This document shows, piece by piece, positions 13,654 to 31,479 of a stretch of DNA of 64,000 nt. Where the stretch lies: the NCBI GenBank assembly GCA_051294375.1, contig CM119263.1, forward strand, positions 17,508,628 through 17,572,627. The letters are read 5' to 3'. The notes under the pieces were generated by a model that had not been told where the DNA came from, did not search any database, and saw only the letters and a program-made list of their open reading frames with translations. Source of the DNA: Paraspadella gotoi. Taxonomy: Eukaryota > Chaetognatha. The position numbers and the translations under genes are program-made. The first letter of the stretch is position 1. Each line of letters opens with the position of its first letter.

Positions 13654-15762
13654 CTGATTGATTTCGGTTATTTCGATACATAAAGCAAAATACTTAAAAA
13701 TAATAAATGAGTGAATAAAGACGTAAAAAAAGTCCGCACAATCACAGCGTCGGCGTTTCTGATGGCTGATAAATTTTTTCGTGACTCATCGTTTTCTCCA
13801 CATAAACTTTTCTATGTTCAAATGCCGTTCAGGAATTCGCGTGTCTTCGTCTCTGTTAATTCCCGTCCTCTGGCTCCCTACCTCGTGCCCCCTTTGACTT
13901 CTCCTCTTGTCCAGCACTCTACAGGATCCTCCTCTCCTCAGTAATCAGTCGCACTTCTAGCATAAACAATAACATTTAAGTTGCATTAAGAAAAACAATT
14001 ATTAAGCCGAGGATATACTGGTCCGGGCCGTCTTGTTCCGTTGTGGGGCTTTTCAAGGTTCTCTCGTCATCTTTTCTCTACCTCCTCGTTGCCAGTCTTC
14101 CTTCTGCTCGTCTCGCTCATCTCGATCTACTAGCTGTCCTCATCTTCTCTCTCTAGTCTCATCTCTCTTCTCTCGCTCGTTCTTCTTTTGCGATCATATG
14201 TTTGTCCCTTTTTCTTTTTATCCGTTCAAGCTCTCTGTCCAGCCGCCGGGAAGGTCATTCCCGTATCCGTCTCTAATTCCGACACCGAAATTCATGGCTT
14301 TAACCAGTTTTTATTTTTTTCTGTCTTGGTATTCAAGGAGTTAGTATTTTCTGCTTTTATATTCTCATTACTATTTGCCCCACTCAACCTTTTTGTTTAT
14401 GCTTCGCCTTACTTGTAAAGTTACGGGCCCCCGACTTCCGCATCATCTTTCGAAGTTGGTAAATAACCCGTAGGCTTAGACCATTAACGGGGTTTCGTGA
14501 TTTCAACTTCCCCTTCGCCTACTCCTCCCTCTGCCTCGCTTGACAGAACGACCATTCTCGTGACCCCTCATCCCCTCCTCTCCCTTCAACTCTCGTCACC
14601 ACACTGATTTACGGGCGCCTCCCCCCGTTCCAACTGCTCGAGTGGTCCAGCCTTCCGGAGAGAATTCTCGACGAGAAAAATCAGCGGAAGCGAATTTTAC
14701 TCTCTTTCTCTTGGAAAAATCCGCTGGAGAAAAAAACTTTTTTTTCAGCTTTTGGTCCAAAAACTCGGGTGCATAGTTTTTTCTCTATTCAAAAAAATTG
14801 AGAGCGTCTGGTGCGGATGCGCTCCAGACATGGAACGATGCCTTCATGTTATACCTAATCAGGTTTTCGATATCGCAATCGTGAGATGAATTTTCTGACC
14901 TCTACGCGTGTTCCGCCCAAGATTATCACTTTGCTTCATCCGAACTCACCAGCTGATCACGAAGCAATAAAAGTTATCATGTTTCCTAAGGTATCCCTGT
15001 TTCTCTCGCGGTGTATGAATTCATTACGCTTCTTCGTCGGCATCACTATTTATGTCAAGTTCCCCTACCTAAACGATCTGTAGCAACGTTTCCGAGTTCC
15101 CTCACCGTCGCTTAGTCGGTCGTTCATATCGCTTCCACATTTCCGTCACCCTCTCATGCTTTCGTCTTTCACTTTCTTCCCATGTCCCCGGTTATCGTCC
15201 TTTTATCCCCGACTTCTTCAATCCCCTTCTATTACCATTATGCCCCCAAGTCCCCACTTTTGCCCAGCCAACCCAAACCAACTCCACCCCGTATCTGCGC
15301 GATCGATTCTCGACGACGACGGTTATCACACTGCGGCTTTCCTCGTTTCCTCGCTGTCTCACGCACAGTTCTTTTAGTTTATTATGAAATAAAAGTCGGT
15401 TGTGTTTGTAATAAAAGCATTGCTAAATGTTATTTAATACAAAATTATTCTGCGCATTCCTTATTGAACGCCCAAAATGTCAATTTAACATCGAACGAAA
15501 ACTTGGCAGAAAAAATAAGTTGATTACTAATAAATGTATTGTTTTAACGTAATTCTAAGGGAAAAAAGAAGAAAGGAAATAAGAATAGAAAAAAAAAAGC
15601 ATAAAAAGAATCCGTGCATGCACGAACTCGCCCGTGCAATTTCGTGCAATTTTGCGTGCACTTTTCAAAAAAAAAAGGAAAAGGCGAGAACCTGTGAGAA
15701 GGAATTACGACCAAGGTTATGTCGGGCAGATAACGAGTTAAGGAGGCCAGTCTCCTTTGAAA

Positions 15763-15817
<55 letters not shown>

Positions 15818-15974
15818 CTACGGTAATACGTTAATAGTTATGGAATAACAAAAAACAAAAGCAGTATGATGGAAGAATAAGCGATTTTGTCCTTGTAATC
15901 AGGAAGCCTTCAAGATTCGCTCTCATGAAGCGACTGATCGGGTTTTTCTTCATTAGTAGACCTGACACGGTTCG

Positions 15975-16033
<59 letters not shown>

Positions 16034-16416
16034 GCTAACTCCTGCTCTCACCCAGTCTCTTTCTTTCATTTAATCTCGCCATCCCTGTCTTTTATGTTCG
16101 CCCTTATGTCGTGTCTGGTTTTAATTAAAAGGCAAAGAAAGGAAAGGTTCTTTCTTTTTCCCTTTTGAAAGTAACGGTCTCGGTCGCTTTCTTTGTGTCT
16201 TTCATAGTAATTTCTAGTTGTCTCGGTGGCAATCAGTTATGTACAATGTACATAATCATTTTGTTTTGAAATATTTTCCTAACAACGTTATAATCTCAGT
16301 TATAGCGATTTAAAATCCATTAAAAATATTACCGTTTGATCTTATCTGAGAGTGCATGTACAATATTTTCATTTACCTGCTTCTTTGACGCACTCTCTGT
16401 TAATCCTTTTCCTCTT

Positions 16417-16426
16417 NNNNNNNNNN
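16417..16426. other. assembly gap (10 N)
   Basis: Ten N within a (CTC)n tract. The sister copy near 9373 reads through a continuous CTC repeat, so the missing bases are probably CTC units. The different N count suggests another closing step than the 25-N gaps. Confidence 0.99.
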
Positions 16427-17176
16427 CTCCTCCTCCTCCTCCTCATCCCTTGTAAATCGTTTCTCCCTCATCATCGTGAGTTGCATGAAATCTTTATCAC
16501 TAGGAGACGCCTCTATTCTCTCCTTCCTTTTACCCCAATTTCTCTCTTCTTTTTTTCCTCTTTCACAACCCTACTCTGTATCTCCCTCCTCCTCTCGCCC
16601 AATCTCTCTTTCCTCAACCCCAATATCTCTCTCCTCTCCCCCCATTTTCTCCTTCCTCTCTTTTATTCCATCCGTAACCCCAACCCCCTAAAGGTCACGC
16701 CGAGGGCGAAGCGATTTTCAGGGCGAATGCCACGTGATTCACAGGCGTCACAAAACGCTTGAAATAAGATTGGGTTCGCATTGCAGTCACGTTTCAGCAT
16801 TCCCTGCTGTCGGGAGGGAGATGTGGTTTCTGACTGGTGCCCGGCGAGGTTTCAGTGTGGGCGGAACTACTTTAAAACTCATGCTAGTGACACTGAATTA
16901 CTAATCAGTCGTAGAAATATTTTTTTCGGTTGTTTAGAGACGTAATCTTCTTATTGCAACCTCGAGCGATTTCTTACCAACGATTACCGCTTGATAAGAA
17001 TATCTCCTGGCCTCTAGACCTTACAAGGAGGTCAGGTCAGGGATCGAAAAAATAATGACTTAATAAGGACGACATTTTTTGGAAAAGTAAAACGAAATGT
17101 CATGCCCAAGAGATTATCCAGGATCTTTCTATTAATCGGTTGGCTGTAAAGGCCGGGTCAAATAGAGAAAGAGGGG

Positions 17177-17270
<94 letters not shown>

Positions 17271-17744
17271 TCCGGCGGCACAATTTTTCACTTGATGCAT
17301 TGTCAAGGTCATGCTAAATGTATCTTTAACTATGATTTCGACTATTTTGCTACCAGTATACGTATCATTTAATTTTCTATATATTTTATTTATACATTAA
17401 AATGATTTTTTAACTGACCGACAGACTGACCAGATAGAGAAAATAGCGTTAACCAGATGCAGAGCGTCTTCGCCTGCTGCATCTTAAAACGGCTCTGGCG
17501 TCCAATTAATCTCCACCTCCCTGACATAAAACAGAATCGTGAGCACGAGAGGGAATTAAAAAAAATTCCTTTTTTTTTCTCGTTTTGTTTTTTCTTTCTT
17601 ATATTATTGTTTATTAAGTCTTTCTTTTGGGGAGGGAAGGTGAGTACAGAAAAGGATAGAGGTGAAAGATTTTAGTATAATGTTACTCTGCACTTTCTGT
17701 ACTTTCTGTACTTTCCTTGTTTGCTTTCCCGATTTATCGATTAA

Positions 17745-17784
<40 letters not shown>

Positions 17785-18710
17785 GTATGAAAGAAAATTT
17801 CCGTTTTTCTGACCCTCGTTTTATAATTATAACTATTTTAAAATTCTTTTTTAAGTGGAAAAAGCGAAGGAATGAGTTGACTCCTCAGCCTGAAACCTTC
17901 TTTTTTCGTTCCTCTGAGCTGCGCATCGGAAAAGCATTATTGGCGGAGGCGGCTGAAGCATGGCAGCCGAGGCGTCGTGGAAAGCGGAGCAGCGACGCCA
18001 GTCTGGGGCATTGAGGTGGGCGTGGAGACGGAAACTCCATCATCACAGTCGATGAATTCATTTTTGGAGTGATGGGGGAAGGCAGAGTACTGGAGGATGG
18101 ATGGAAAAAAAAGGTTGTCTCTCGCAGGGGCGAAGCGCAAAGTGGCTACGCTACGGGTATTTCCCCAGCAAACGGAGAATGGGGCCTGCAGCGCCTCCGA
18201 CGACGAAGATTGAAAGAAATCTGACAAACAAAGGAGCAAAGCGCGCGACTCGTGAAAATGTAGGGAAACAAAAGGAAATCGATTACAATTATGCAAAAGA
18301 GAGAAAAATGTGCAAATGAGCATCTGAGCCAACGCTGTCTGAATAGTCATCGTAAATGACAATAAACAGGGAACGATGAAAGAAAGCTAAAGAAAAGGAC
18401 AAGGGAACCGAGCAAAACCCCAAGAAAAACTGCTAAACAGCAGCTTACGTAAAACCTCAGCTCATGCTGACTTAAGAACCGGAGGTGGGATTCCATCAAA
18501 ACATCGATACGAAAAATATGTATTTTTATTTTCGGCGAGAGATAGAGAAAGAGTCATGGACCGAGAACTGCGTGAGGCGCGAGGCCATTTGGTTGGAAAT
18601 TTTTTGGTAAAAAGAAAAAAACCAGCGGGAGAAATATTGATATATAAAAAAAGGGGGTCTGCGTGGGCGGAAAAACAATGCGAGACGAGGGAGGAGAGGG
18701 AAGGGAACTG

Positions 18711-18879
<169 letters not shown>

Positions 18880-18994
18880 AGTCCCTATCATCTGACCGGA
18901 ACGAGGATTAATCGTTCCTCCGCAGAGATCCGAAAATCGGAGAGAATTTCACGGTTTTTGAGTCGGAAGAGTAGAGAATCCTCTTATTGGCTAT

Positions 18995-19140
18995 TGGTGG
19001 AGGTGGTACCGAGGTGGGATGGGATGCAATCCGGTTATAAGCAGCTGTTTAGGTGGCACCGAGGTGGTATGAAGTGCAATTCGTTTCTTGGGAGGGGTTG
19101 AGATGGCACCGAGGAGGTATGGAGAGCAATCCTGCTATTT
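18995..19140. repeat. ~60-bp tandem repeat, three imperfect units (copies at 12610-12780 and 25060-25205)
   Basis: Units share GGTGGCACCGAGGTGGTATG and AAGTGCAATC-like cores: GTACCGAGGTGGGATGGGATGCAATCC, then GCACCGAGGTGGTATGAAGTG, then GCACCGAGGAGGTATGGAGAG. It is conserved across the three block copies. Confidence 0.55.
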
Positions 19141-19877
19141 GCAGGAGGAAAAGGTTAGACCAAGATGAATTTTCAGGAAGGAAAATTAGTTTATTTATTT
19201 TAGGTTTAAAATATATTGTATTAAAATGAGCTTATGACGATTTTTCATGATATTACGGAGATGAAAATTGGTAAAAGTGATCAGAATGATAAGAATGAAA
19301 AAAGTGGTAAAGTGGCAAGAGTGATGAGGAGAGGCTCAAAGGTGGCACGGAAAGGAAATTGTGGCGGTGAAAACGGAATCCGAACGAAAATCCAGAGCGT
19401 TGCTGGTTGAAGACGCCACCAGCGGGCGGCAAATGTTGGCTCAGTGGCCGACAGAGGAAAAGGCAGATGGTCGAAGATTCTGGACGTTCCGAACCGGAAC
19501 CGGCCGGGCCGCCGTATTGGATCTGGCATATTAGGTCGGGCATATTGGGTCGGGCGTATTGGTTCTGGCGATTCGGGTCGGACCTATTGGTTTGGGTATA
19601 TTGGCTCGGAGAACTCAAATACATTTGAAATGTAAGTTAGTTTAGACAAAAAACTATTATTACAAAAAAAAAAAAGTAATGAGGTTACGGTGGAAATCAT
19701 CAGTAAACAACCTGCTGATTTTCCCGTCATATGGATATATATATATATATATATATTCAATGGATATATTTTCATCAATAAAATGAGGAACAGGTAAAGG
19801 TTGTAAGTTGAAGAGAGTTGAGGGCCCATAAGAGATTCCGAAGAAGACGTCTACGCTTGATCAACGAACCGGAAATG

Positions 19878-19965
<88 letters not shown>

Positions 19966-20236
19966 CTGATTGATTTCGGTTATTTCGATACATAAAGAAA
20001 ATACTTAAAAATAATAAATGAGTGAATAAAACGTAAAAAAAAGTCGAAATCACACGTCGCGTTTCTGATGGTTCTCGACCCTAAATTTTTTTTTTCCGTC
20101 GACGTCCAACGTGCTTTTCTTTTTCCGCCAAACATAAATCCTTTTCTATGGATCTCAAAAAATCTCGTATCAGCAAATTTCCGGTATTTGTCCCCTTTTC
20201 CATTGCTGGGGTTTAAAGGTGGTCTCTCTGTCTCTG

Positions 20237-20267
<31 letters not shown>

Positions 20268-21489
20268 CTCTCTCTCTCTCTCTCCTCTCTCTCTTTCTCT
20301 CTCTCTCTCTTCTCTCTCTCTCCTCTCTCCTTTCCCCGTATATTTTTGTTCCCTTTTTCTTTTTTTATTGTCTCAAGCTCTCTCTATGTCTCAGCCGCCG
20401 AGAAGTCATTCCGTATTCCGTCTCTAATTCCGCCGAAATTATGGCTTTACCATTTTTTTTTTTTCGTCTGGTATTCAAGGAGTTAGTTTTTCTTTTTTTA
20501 TATTCTTTACTATTCCCCACTCACCTTTTTTTATCTTCGCCTCACCTGTAAAGTTAGGGCCCGACTTCCGCCTCATCTTCTCGAAGTTGAAAAACCCGTG
20601 GCTTAGACCATTAACGGGTTCGTGATTCAACTCCCCTTCGCCACTCCTCCCCTCCCTCCTTGACAGAACGACCATTTCGTGACCCCTCATCCCCTCCTCT
20701 CCCTTCACCGTCTCATCACCCCTCCCCCCGTTTCACGCTCGAGTTGGTCCGCCTTCGGAGAATCTCGACGAGAAAATCACGGAAGCGAATTTACTCTCTT
20801 TCTTGAAAAATCCCGAGAAAAAAACTTTTTTTTCAGCATTTTGTCAAAACTCGGGGTGCTTAGTTTTTTTCTCTTTTCAAAAAATTAGAGCTCTGGTGCG
20901 ATGCCGCTCCAGACAGGAACGCCTTCATTTATACTAATCAGTTTTCGTATCGCAATCGTGAGGTGTAATTTTCTGACCTCTACCGTTTCCGCCCAAGATT
21001 ATTAACTTTGCTCTCCCGAACTTCACCACCGTTATCACGAAGGCAACGAAAGTTATTCATTTCTTCCTAATATCCCTTTTCTCTCGCGGTTAGAATTCAT
21101 TACGCTTTCTTCCGTCGGCATCACTATTATGTCAAGTTCCCCTACCTAACGATCTTAGCAACTTTCCCGAGTTCCCTCACCGTCGCTTAGTCGGTCAGTC
21201 ATATCGCCCACATTTCCGTCACCCTCTTCTGCTTCGTCTTCACTTTCTTCCCATGTCCCCGGTATCTTCCTTTTTATCCCCGACCTTCTTCAATCCCCTT
21301 CTATTACCATTTGCCCCCCAATCCCCCACTCTTTGCCCACCAACCCAACCACTCCACCCCCGTATCTGCGCCATCATTCTCGAGACGGGTTATCACCTGC
21401 GCTTTCCTCGTTTCCTTCGCTCGAAGAATTTGCATTCCAACTTCCTCGACTCCTTATCTCCTCTTCCTTCGCTTTCTCCTCTCCTTCTA

Positions 21490-21850
21490 CTATCTCTTTT
21501 TCTTCTTTTTTTTTCTTTTCTCTCTCTTTTTCTTCTTTTTAATCCTTTGCTTTTTTTTCTTTTCTCTCTCTTTTTCTTCTTTTTAATCCTTTGCTTTTTT
21601 TTTCTTTTCTCTCTCGTTTTCTTCTTTATAATCCTTTGATTTTTTTTCTTTTCTCTCTCTTTTTCTTCTTTTTAATCCTTTGCTTTTTTATTCTTTTCTC
21701 TCTCTTTTTCTTCTTTTTAATCCTTTGCTTTTTTTGCTTTTTTCTCTCTTTTTCTTCTTTTTAATCCTTTGCTTTTTTTTCTTTTCTCTCTCTTTTTCTT
21801 CTTTTTAATCCTTTGCTTTTTTTTCTTTTCTCTCTCTTTTTCTTATTGAA
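21490..21850. repeat. ~43-bp pyrimidine-rich minisatellite (copy at 27515-27895)
   Basis: About eight units of CTTTTTAATCCTTTGCTTTT plus TTTTCTTTTCTCTCTCTTTT. Unit count and homopolymer lengths differ in the copy at 27515-27895. Open frames through it (Phe/Leu/Ser) are artefacts. Confidence 0.85.
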
Positions 21851-22540
21851 TATTTCTTATCTATCTCTTTCTATTTGCTCTTCTGTCTCGATTTTTCTCT
21901 CTTCTAATTTTTTGTCACTTTGTTCTACATTTCTCTTTTTTTTTATCTTCTATTCTTCCTTCTATTTCTTCTCGTTCTAGTAACTCTAGGGAATCTGTTT
22001 TATTTTTTCATTCGTTTTCTCCTTCTCTTTCCGCTTTTCTTTTTCTTCTTCTTTCCCTTTAAATTTTACATTTAATTTTCCCAACCATTGATTATTCCTC
22101 CCCAAGCTTTTACTCCCTTAAGTTTCTATTCTTTTTTTTTTTAATCTTTTTTAATGTAATTTAATAATTTTATCTCTTTAGTATCAATAACCTTAATCAT
22201 TTTAATCAAAACTGTTTTTTAAAATATATCTTAGTGCCTTTTTTTTAAATTAAACAAAAGCTTTACGTAACAAAAGCTTTACGTACGTAGAGTGTAAAAG
22301 CAAAATTCTCACTCCTTTTTCCTTCTTGATCCAACAACTTTAAAAATGTACCCAAAAGGATGTTTAAGGATAATTATAAAGTATTTTAAGGCTCAGGTAA
22401 GATGAGGACGACGACGACGACGAAAGTGACAAATTCACGACGACGACAGGGAAGAAGACGACGATGAATTTCAAAAGCTGCTCTGGTTCCATTAGCATAA
22501 AATCTTTTTCAAAGATGTCGATACGCCTTCGGGAGGAAGC

Positions 22541-22614
<74 letters not shown>

Positions 22615-22802
22615 GAGAGAGAGAGAGAGAACATAAGGAAACGCATTTCTTGCCCTCATCAATCATTCATTTTGAGAATTTCCCCGCGTTCCTGGCAAAT
22701 TAAAATTAATCAACGTTATCTTTTTCCCGCAAATTTAATCATTTTCTACCACGTGGTATGGTACGAATTAAATTCCCCCCCCCCTTTTTTTTCCCCGCTC
22801 AG
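21851..22802. other. intronic or upstream sequence with GAC repeat and (GA)n
   Basis: T-rich DNA, then a GAC/ACG-rich patch at 22,407-22,470 whose frame in the sister copy reads ESDKFTTTTGKEDDDEFQK before a stop, then (GA)n at 22,541-22,630 and the C/T-rich acceptor region of the Tyr/Asp exon. An exon in the GAC patch is possible but unsupported by clear splice sites. Confidence 0.4.
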
Positions 22803-22926
22803 GTACTACAACTACGACGAATATTACGATTACGACTATTACGACGACTATTACGACGATTATTACTACTACGACGGCGAATATTACGACGATCAAGAAG
22901 ATAGATACTACGACGACTATTATCAG
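22803..22926 (+). CDS. unc-13: unc-13 Tyr/Asp-rich exon, copy in the left contig
   Basis: Exon of 124 bases after a pyrimidine-rich acceptor ending GCTCAG and before the donor CAG|GTGAGA. It starts with the third base of a codon and ends in phase 0, giving about 41 residues that are almost only Tyr and Asp (for example YYNYDEYYDYDYYDDYY). It joins in frame to the exon at 30137, which has the same composition. Long acidic aromatic stretches are compatible with the disordered N-terminal region of long Unc13 isoforms, but sequence identity alone would not prove the family. A nearly identical copy sits at 28417-28540; this one keeps an intact donor, the other does not. The two are probably one exon assembled twice. 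Confidence 0.6.
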
Positions 22927-24719
22927 GTGAGAACGAAGCGATTCGCTTATTTACGAATATGAATGATTGTTTTATTAGAGCGTAGTGAAAAGTTCCATAC
23001 GAAAATTATAAATGTCCATTATGAACAACATAACATGAGTCAACATTAATGAGTAAGAAAAATTAATTTTATGTTCTTCAATTTTCGCAGTAGGCTATTT
23101 TATATATAGCACTATCCTTGTGATTAAACTTTCTTTCGTTGTGTTTTAGGTAATTTGAAAATGAAGACAAAGTCTTGTTACAGCAACGATTTTATTTTAA
23201 TGTACAGACAAGTTTCGGCTTTCATTCAAGCCTTCATCATGCTTTGACAATTCACAGTTTTCATGTTTTCCAAATTAACTTTGGAAAAGAGAGAGAGAGA
23301 GAGAGAGATAAATAGAGAGAGAGAGAGAGAAATAGAGAGAGAAGAAATAGCCAACAAAGATATGAGACAGGACAGTGGTGAAATGTTGAGGACAGGTTTA
23401 AGTTAGTAGAGAGAGAGAGAAGAGAGAATGTGAGGGAAAAGAAATTAAATTTGTGAATGAGGGAGAGAGAGACAGAGAAGCAGAGGTTAACATTTTGGTA
23501 AGAAGAGTTACATTAGAAAATGTACAACAATGATAAATTTAATAAATAGACAAACTTAAACAAACTTGAATGAAAAGCCGAAACTTGTCTGTACATTAAA
23601 TAAAATCGTTGCTTGTAACAAGACTTTGTCTTCATTTTCAATTAGCACTATCCTTATAAATCGAAAAAAAATCAAAATAGGTTTTCTTAATTTGATAGCA
23701 GATCTGAATTCCTCGTCAAAAGTTGATAAAAGAAAATGTAAATCATTTTTTAAATTCTTTCATTAAGTGGGTTAGAAATTAAAAAAAAACTATATTTAAT
23801 ATATAAAATTTTAATTTTCAGCTTAAAAACTATCAGTTTTTTTATATTTTGATCAACTTTTTAAAAAAGAATTATATTTCTTTATATCAAACTTTTCATG
23901 ACAAATCCAAATCTTGCAAAAAAATCTTTTGAAAATTTTAACATTTATTGGATTAAATACTAGTATAAATATGGCCTACTGCGTTTAATTTATAAAATTT
24001 ATTTATAATTTTTTTAAATACATAAGTGTTCATTAGTATAATGTTGTTCGTTCCTCAATTTTATAATTTTAATTAAAGTTAAATTTAGAATTTTTATTAC
24101 GCTTATTTGTTTATCTCGGGTTTGTGTTGGCAAAGTCGTATTCTAACTACGTTGTTGTTGATGTCTTCTTCTTTTGTTAACGAGGTTTCAATGGATAACA
24201 ACAACAAGGTCACTGTTCCCATCTGCTTGAAAAATTGTTGTCTTCGTTGCCGTCGTCTGAATGACAGCAACAACGATTACAACAACTTTATGTCGGCGAA
24301 TGTTGACTGATTAACGATCTCCGACGACGACGACGACGACGACGACGAACGACGACATGACGACGACGGCGACGACGTTCTGTTTTCTCATTCGGTGCTC
24401 GACTTCCGGTTCCCCTTCTCCAGCCGATTATCTCTCCATGTTCCTCTCTTCCACAATTCGATTCCCCAACCTCGAGACAAGACCCTTCCTGACCCCGAAT
24501 TCATCAAGACCCTTCCTCACCCCAAGTTCCTTCCTCCCCCAACCCCCCCTGTCGTCCCCTCTTTCGCTAAAAACTCGTTCCATCGATGTTTTCTTCCGTC
24601 GCTGGTGACCAAGTGAACCTCGTTGAGGGAAGTGCAATCGTACTTACATGTTCTTTGCTGTTGTTGGAGTTGTTGATGTGTGTTTCATGGATTCCGGCAG
24701 CACTGTATTCTCTCTCGTG
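22927..24719. other. AT-rich intron sequence of unc-13, left copy
   Basis: AT-rich apart from the Penelope-like insertion and a GAC/ACG triplet patch at 24,325-24,375. A 27-base direct repeat (AGACCCTTCCTGACCCC / AGACCCTTCCTCACCCC) lies at 24,478-24,530. No exon recognised. Confidence 0.5.
23120..23655. mobile_element. Penelope-like insertion with inverted terminal repeats
   Basis: Segment absent from the sister copy near 28727. It is flanked by TAGCACTATCCTT (23107-23119 and 23643-23655), a 13-base target-site duplication. Inside, 23157-23230 and 23565-23639 are near-perfect inverted repeats of about 75 bases. On the minus strand the left repeat reads TGATGAAGGCTTGAATGAAA then GCCGAAACTTGTC, the arrangement of a hammerhead-ribozyme core seen in pLTRs of Penelope-like elements; the base before TGATGA is A rather than C. 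The interior (about 335 bases) is GA-rich and non-coding. Confidence 0.55.
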
Positions 24720-24744
24720 NNNNNNNNNNNNNNNNNNNNNNNNN
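24720..24744. other. assembly gap (25 N) between overlapping contig ends
   Basis: Left of the gap the sequence ends at a point equivalent to about 29765; right of it the sequence starts at a point equivalent to about 18630. The two contig ends therefore contain the same locus. Confidence 0.97.
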
Positions 24745-29765
<5,021 letters not shown>

Positions 29766-29770
29766 ATTCG

Positions 29771-29841
29771 GAATGATGATGATGATGTGATGATGATGAT
29801 GATGATGATGATGACGATGAGATGACGATGATGATGAAGAC

Positions 29842-29877
<36 letters not shown>

Positions 29878-29901
29878 TGATGATATACCGATGATGTGAC
29901 C

Positions 29902-29936
<35 letters not shown>
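29771..29936. repeat. (GAT)n trinucleotide repeat
   Basis: Imperfect GAT/ATG repeat with short interruptions, located just after the point where the two duplicated contig ends part. Poly-Asp and poly-Ile frames here are artefacts. Confidence 0.9.
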
Positions 29937-29937
<1 letters not shown>

Positions 29938-29997
29938 GATATTCACCCGCCTTCGTCGTCTTCGTCGTCGTCGCTTATATTCTCGTATCTCCCTCCA

Positions 29998-30030
29998 TTA
30001 TTATTATTATTATTATTATTATCATTTTTA

Positions 30031-30128
<98 letters not shown>

Positions 30129-30130
30129 GT
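29998..30130. repeat. (ATT)n repeat abutting a splice acceptor
   Basis: About 130 bases of TTA/ATT units ending six bases before the CAG acceptor of the unc-13 exon at 30137. It fills the place of the polypyrimidine tract. The poly-Leu and poly-Tyr frames are not genes. Confidence 0.95.
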
Positions 30131-30136
30131 TATCAG

Positions 30137-30279
30137 GGATACTACATCGACGACTACGATTACGACTACGACTCCCGCTACGAGGATTACTACCAAAGAG
30201 GCTACAAGAGAGGATATTCCCAAGACTACATCGATTACGACACGGACTATCAAAGCACCTACGACGAAGACTACATCGG
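30137..30279 (+). CDS. unc-13: unc-13 second Tyr/Asp-rich exon
   Basis: Exon of 143 bases starting in phase 0 after TTGTTATCAG and ending in phase 2 at CATCGG|GTGAGA. It encodes about 47 residues beginning GYYIDDYDYDYDSRYEDYY and ending STYDEDYIG, with Arg/Lys interspersed in the middle (RGYKRGYSQDY). The acceptor is directly preceded by a roughly 135-base (ATT)n repeat, which replaces a normal polypyrimidine tract. The end of the exon and its donor are repeated 71 bases downstream. It joins in frame to 30568. Composition continues that of the exon near 22.8 kb; function within the protein is unknown. Confidence 0.65.
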
Positions 30280-30352
30280 GTGAGAATTAGAATACGTCAA
30301 TCAATCAATCAATCAATCAATCAAAGCAACTACTACGAAGACTACATCGGGT
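30254..30352 (+). repeat. 71-bp tandem duplication of exon end plus donor
   Basis: The end of the second Tyr/Asp exon and its donor (GAAGACTACATCGGGTGAGA) recur 71 bases downstream with an (AATC)n spacer between. The second donor-like site cannot extend the frame because TGA follows at once. Confidence 0.75.
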
Positions 30353-30567
30353 GAGAATTAGAATATGTCAATTAATCAATCAATCATTAGAAAAATCAAT
30401 CAATTAATCAATTAACCAAATCTATTAATCAATAAATTAATCTGTCAATAAATATTTAACTCGATCATGCCCGACTACAAATCAAGCAAACATTTAATCA
30501 AAATTTCAATCAATCAAAACAATCAAATCGATCAAATCAATCAAAATCAAATCAATTTCCCATTCAG

Positions 30568-30939
30568 CGAGCCCCCGATCGACTCAAAGCATTCCAACGG
30601 CCTCCTTTCCTCCTCGCGTCCCGGCGGCGTCGGCGGCGGCGTCGGCGGCGTCGGCAGTCTCGGTTCGGGCGTCGGCAGCCTCCCCGGCAGCCAAACGCCC
30701 ACGCCCAGCCTTCAGTCCTCTCATCACAGGGGAGGAGGAGGAGGAGGAGGAGGAGGAGGGGGAAAGAGCGACACGGAGTCGCGAGATTCCGAACCCTACT
30801 ACAATTCGAGGCCGACGACGGCGACGACGAATGTCATCGTCATGGGAGGAGGAGGAGGAGGAGGGGGAGGGGGAGTAGGAGTAGGAGGTAGCGGAGGAGT
30901 GAACTCCGGAGGTCACGGAGGAGGACCCCAACACGAAAG
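30568..30939 (+). CDS. unc-13: unc-13 Gly/Ser-rich disordered exon
   Basis: Exon of 372 bases between CATTCAG and AG|GTGAGC, entering and leaving in phase 2. It begins GEPPIDSKHSNGLLSSSRP, then has Gly/Val repeats, SLPGSQTPTPSLQSSHHR, an 11-residue Gly run, KSDTESRDSEPYYNSRP, and a second Gly/Val-rich stretch ending HGGGPQHER. The Gly runs come from (GGA)n and (GGC)n tracts and are likely length-variable. No folded domain is apparent. The sequence is consistent with the long disordered N-terminal region of invertebrate Unc13 long forms. Placement in this gene is by phase continuity with neighbours. Confidence 0.65.
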
Positions 30940-31433
30940 GTGAGCTTTTTTTGCTGGGAGAAGAGAAGAGAAGAGAAGAGAAGAGACGAGAGAGGAGAGA
31001 GTACGAGGAGATGAGAGATTGGAGAGAGAGAGGGTCACCGGAAATAGTCGAAACCCGTCGCTTGACTCACTTGATCGTGATATCGTGAAGCCTTTTTCGT
31101 TATCCGCGACGCGAACCGTCATTCGGTGTCAGGCCCGGTCAAGACGTGTCACGCCCTGTCACGTCGGTGAAATTTATCACGATATGAATAAATTAGGATT
31201 TAGTTGGAAAAATATTAAATTAATAGGGTGTAATGATATCGGAAACTATTCCTGCATTTTTGTGTTTTTTTTTTCTGATGTGAAAAATCTATTGTCACGC
31301 ACAGACGCCATTTCGATAAAGATGATTGTTTTCCGCTTCTGGGAATGAAACTATTTTTATTAGCTTCCCCCGTGCCATATCCCATTTCACTTCAGAAATC
31401 TCTCAAAAGCCTATACTGGTCTCTCTCTCTACT

Positions 31434-31479
<46 letters not shown>

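Larger units (their letters stand above)
8258..15360. repeat. duplicated block C (matches 15363-21420)
   Basis: Begins GTTTATTATGAAATAAAA and follows the same order of unique segments as 15363-21420, with two large differences: the TRIM-like insertion at 10032-10684 is only here, and about 13,745-14,190 is unlike its counterpart. No gene recognised. It contains several (GA)n/(CT)n runs, GCC-rich short-repeat DNA at 13,040-13,270 and a GC-rich patch near 11,520-11,810 whose frames lack homology. Confidence 0.85.
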
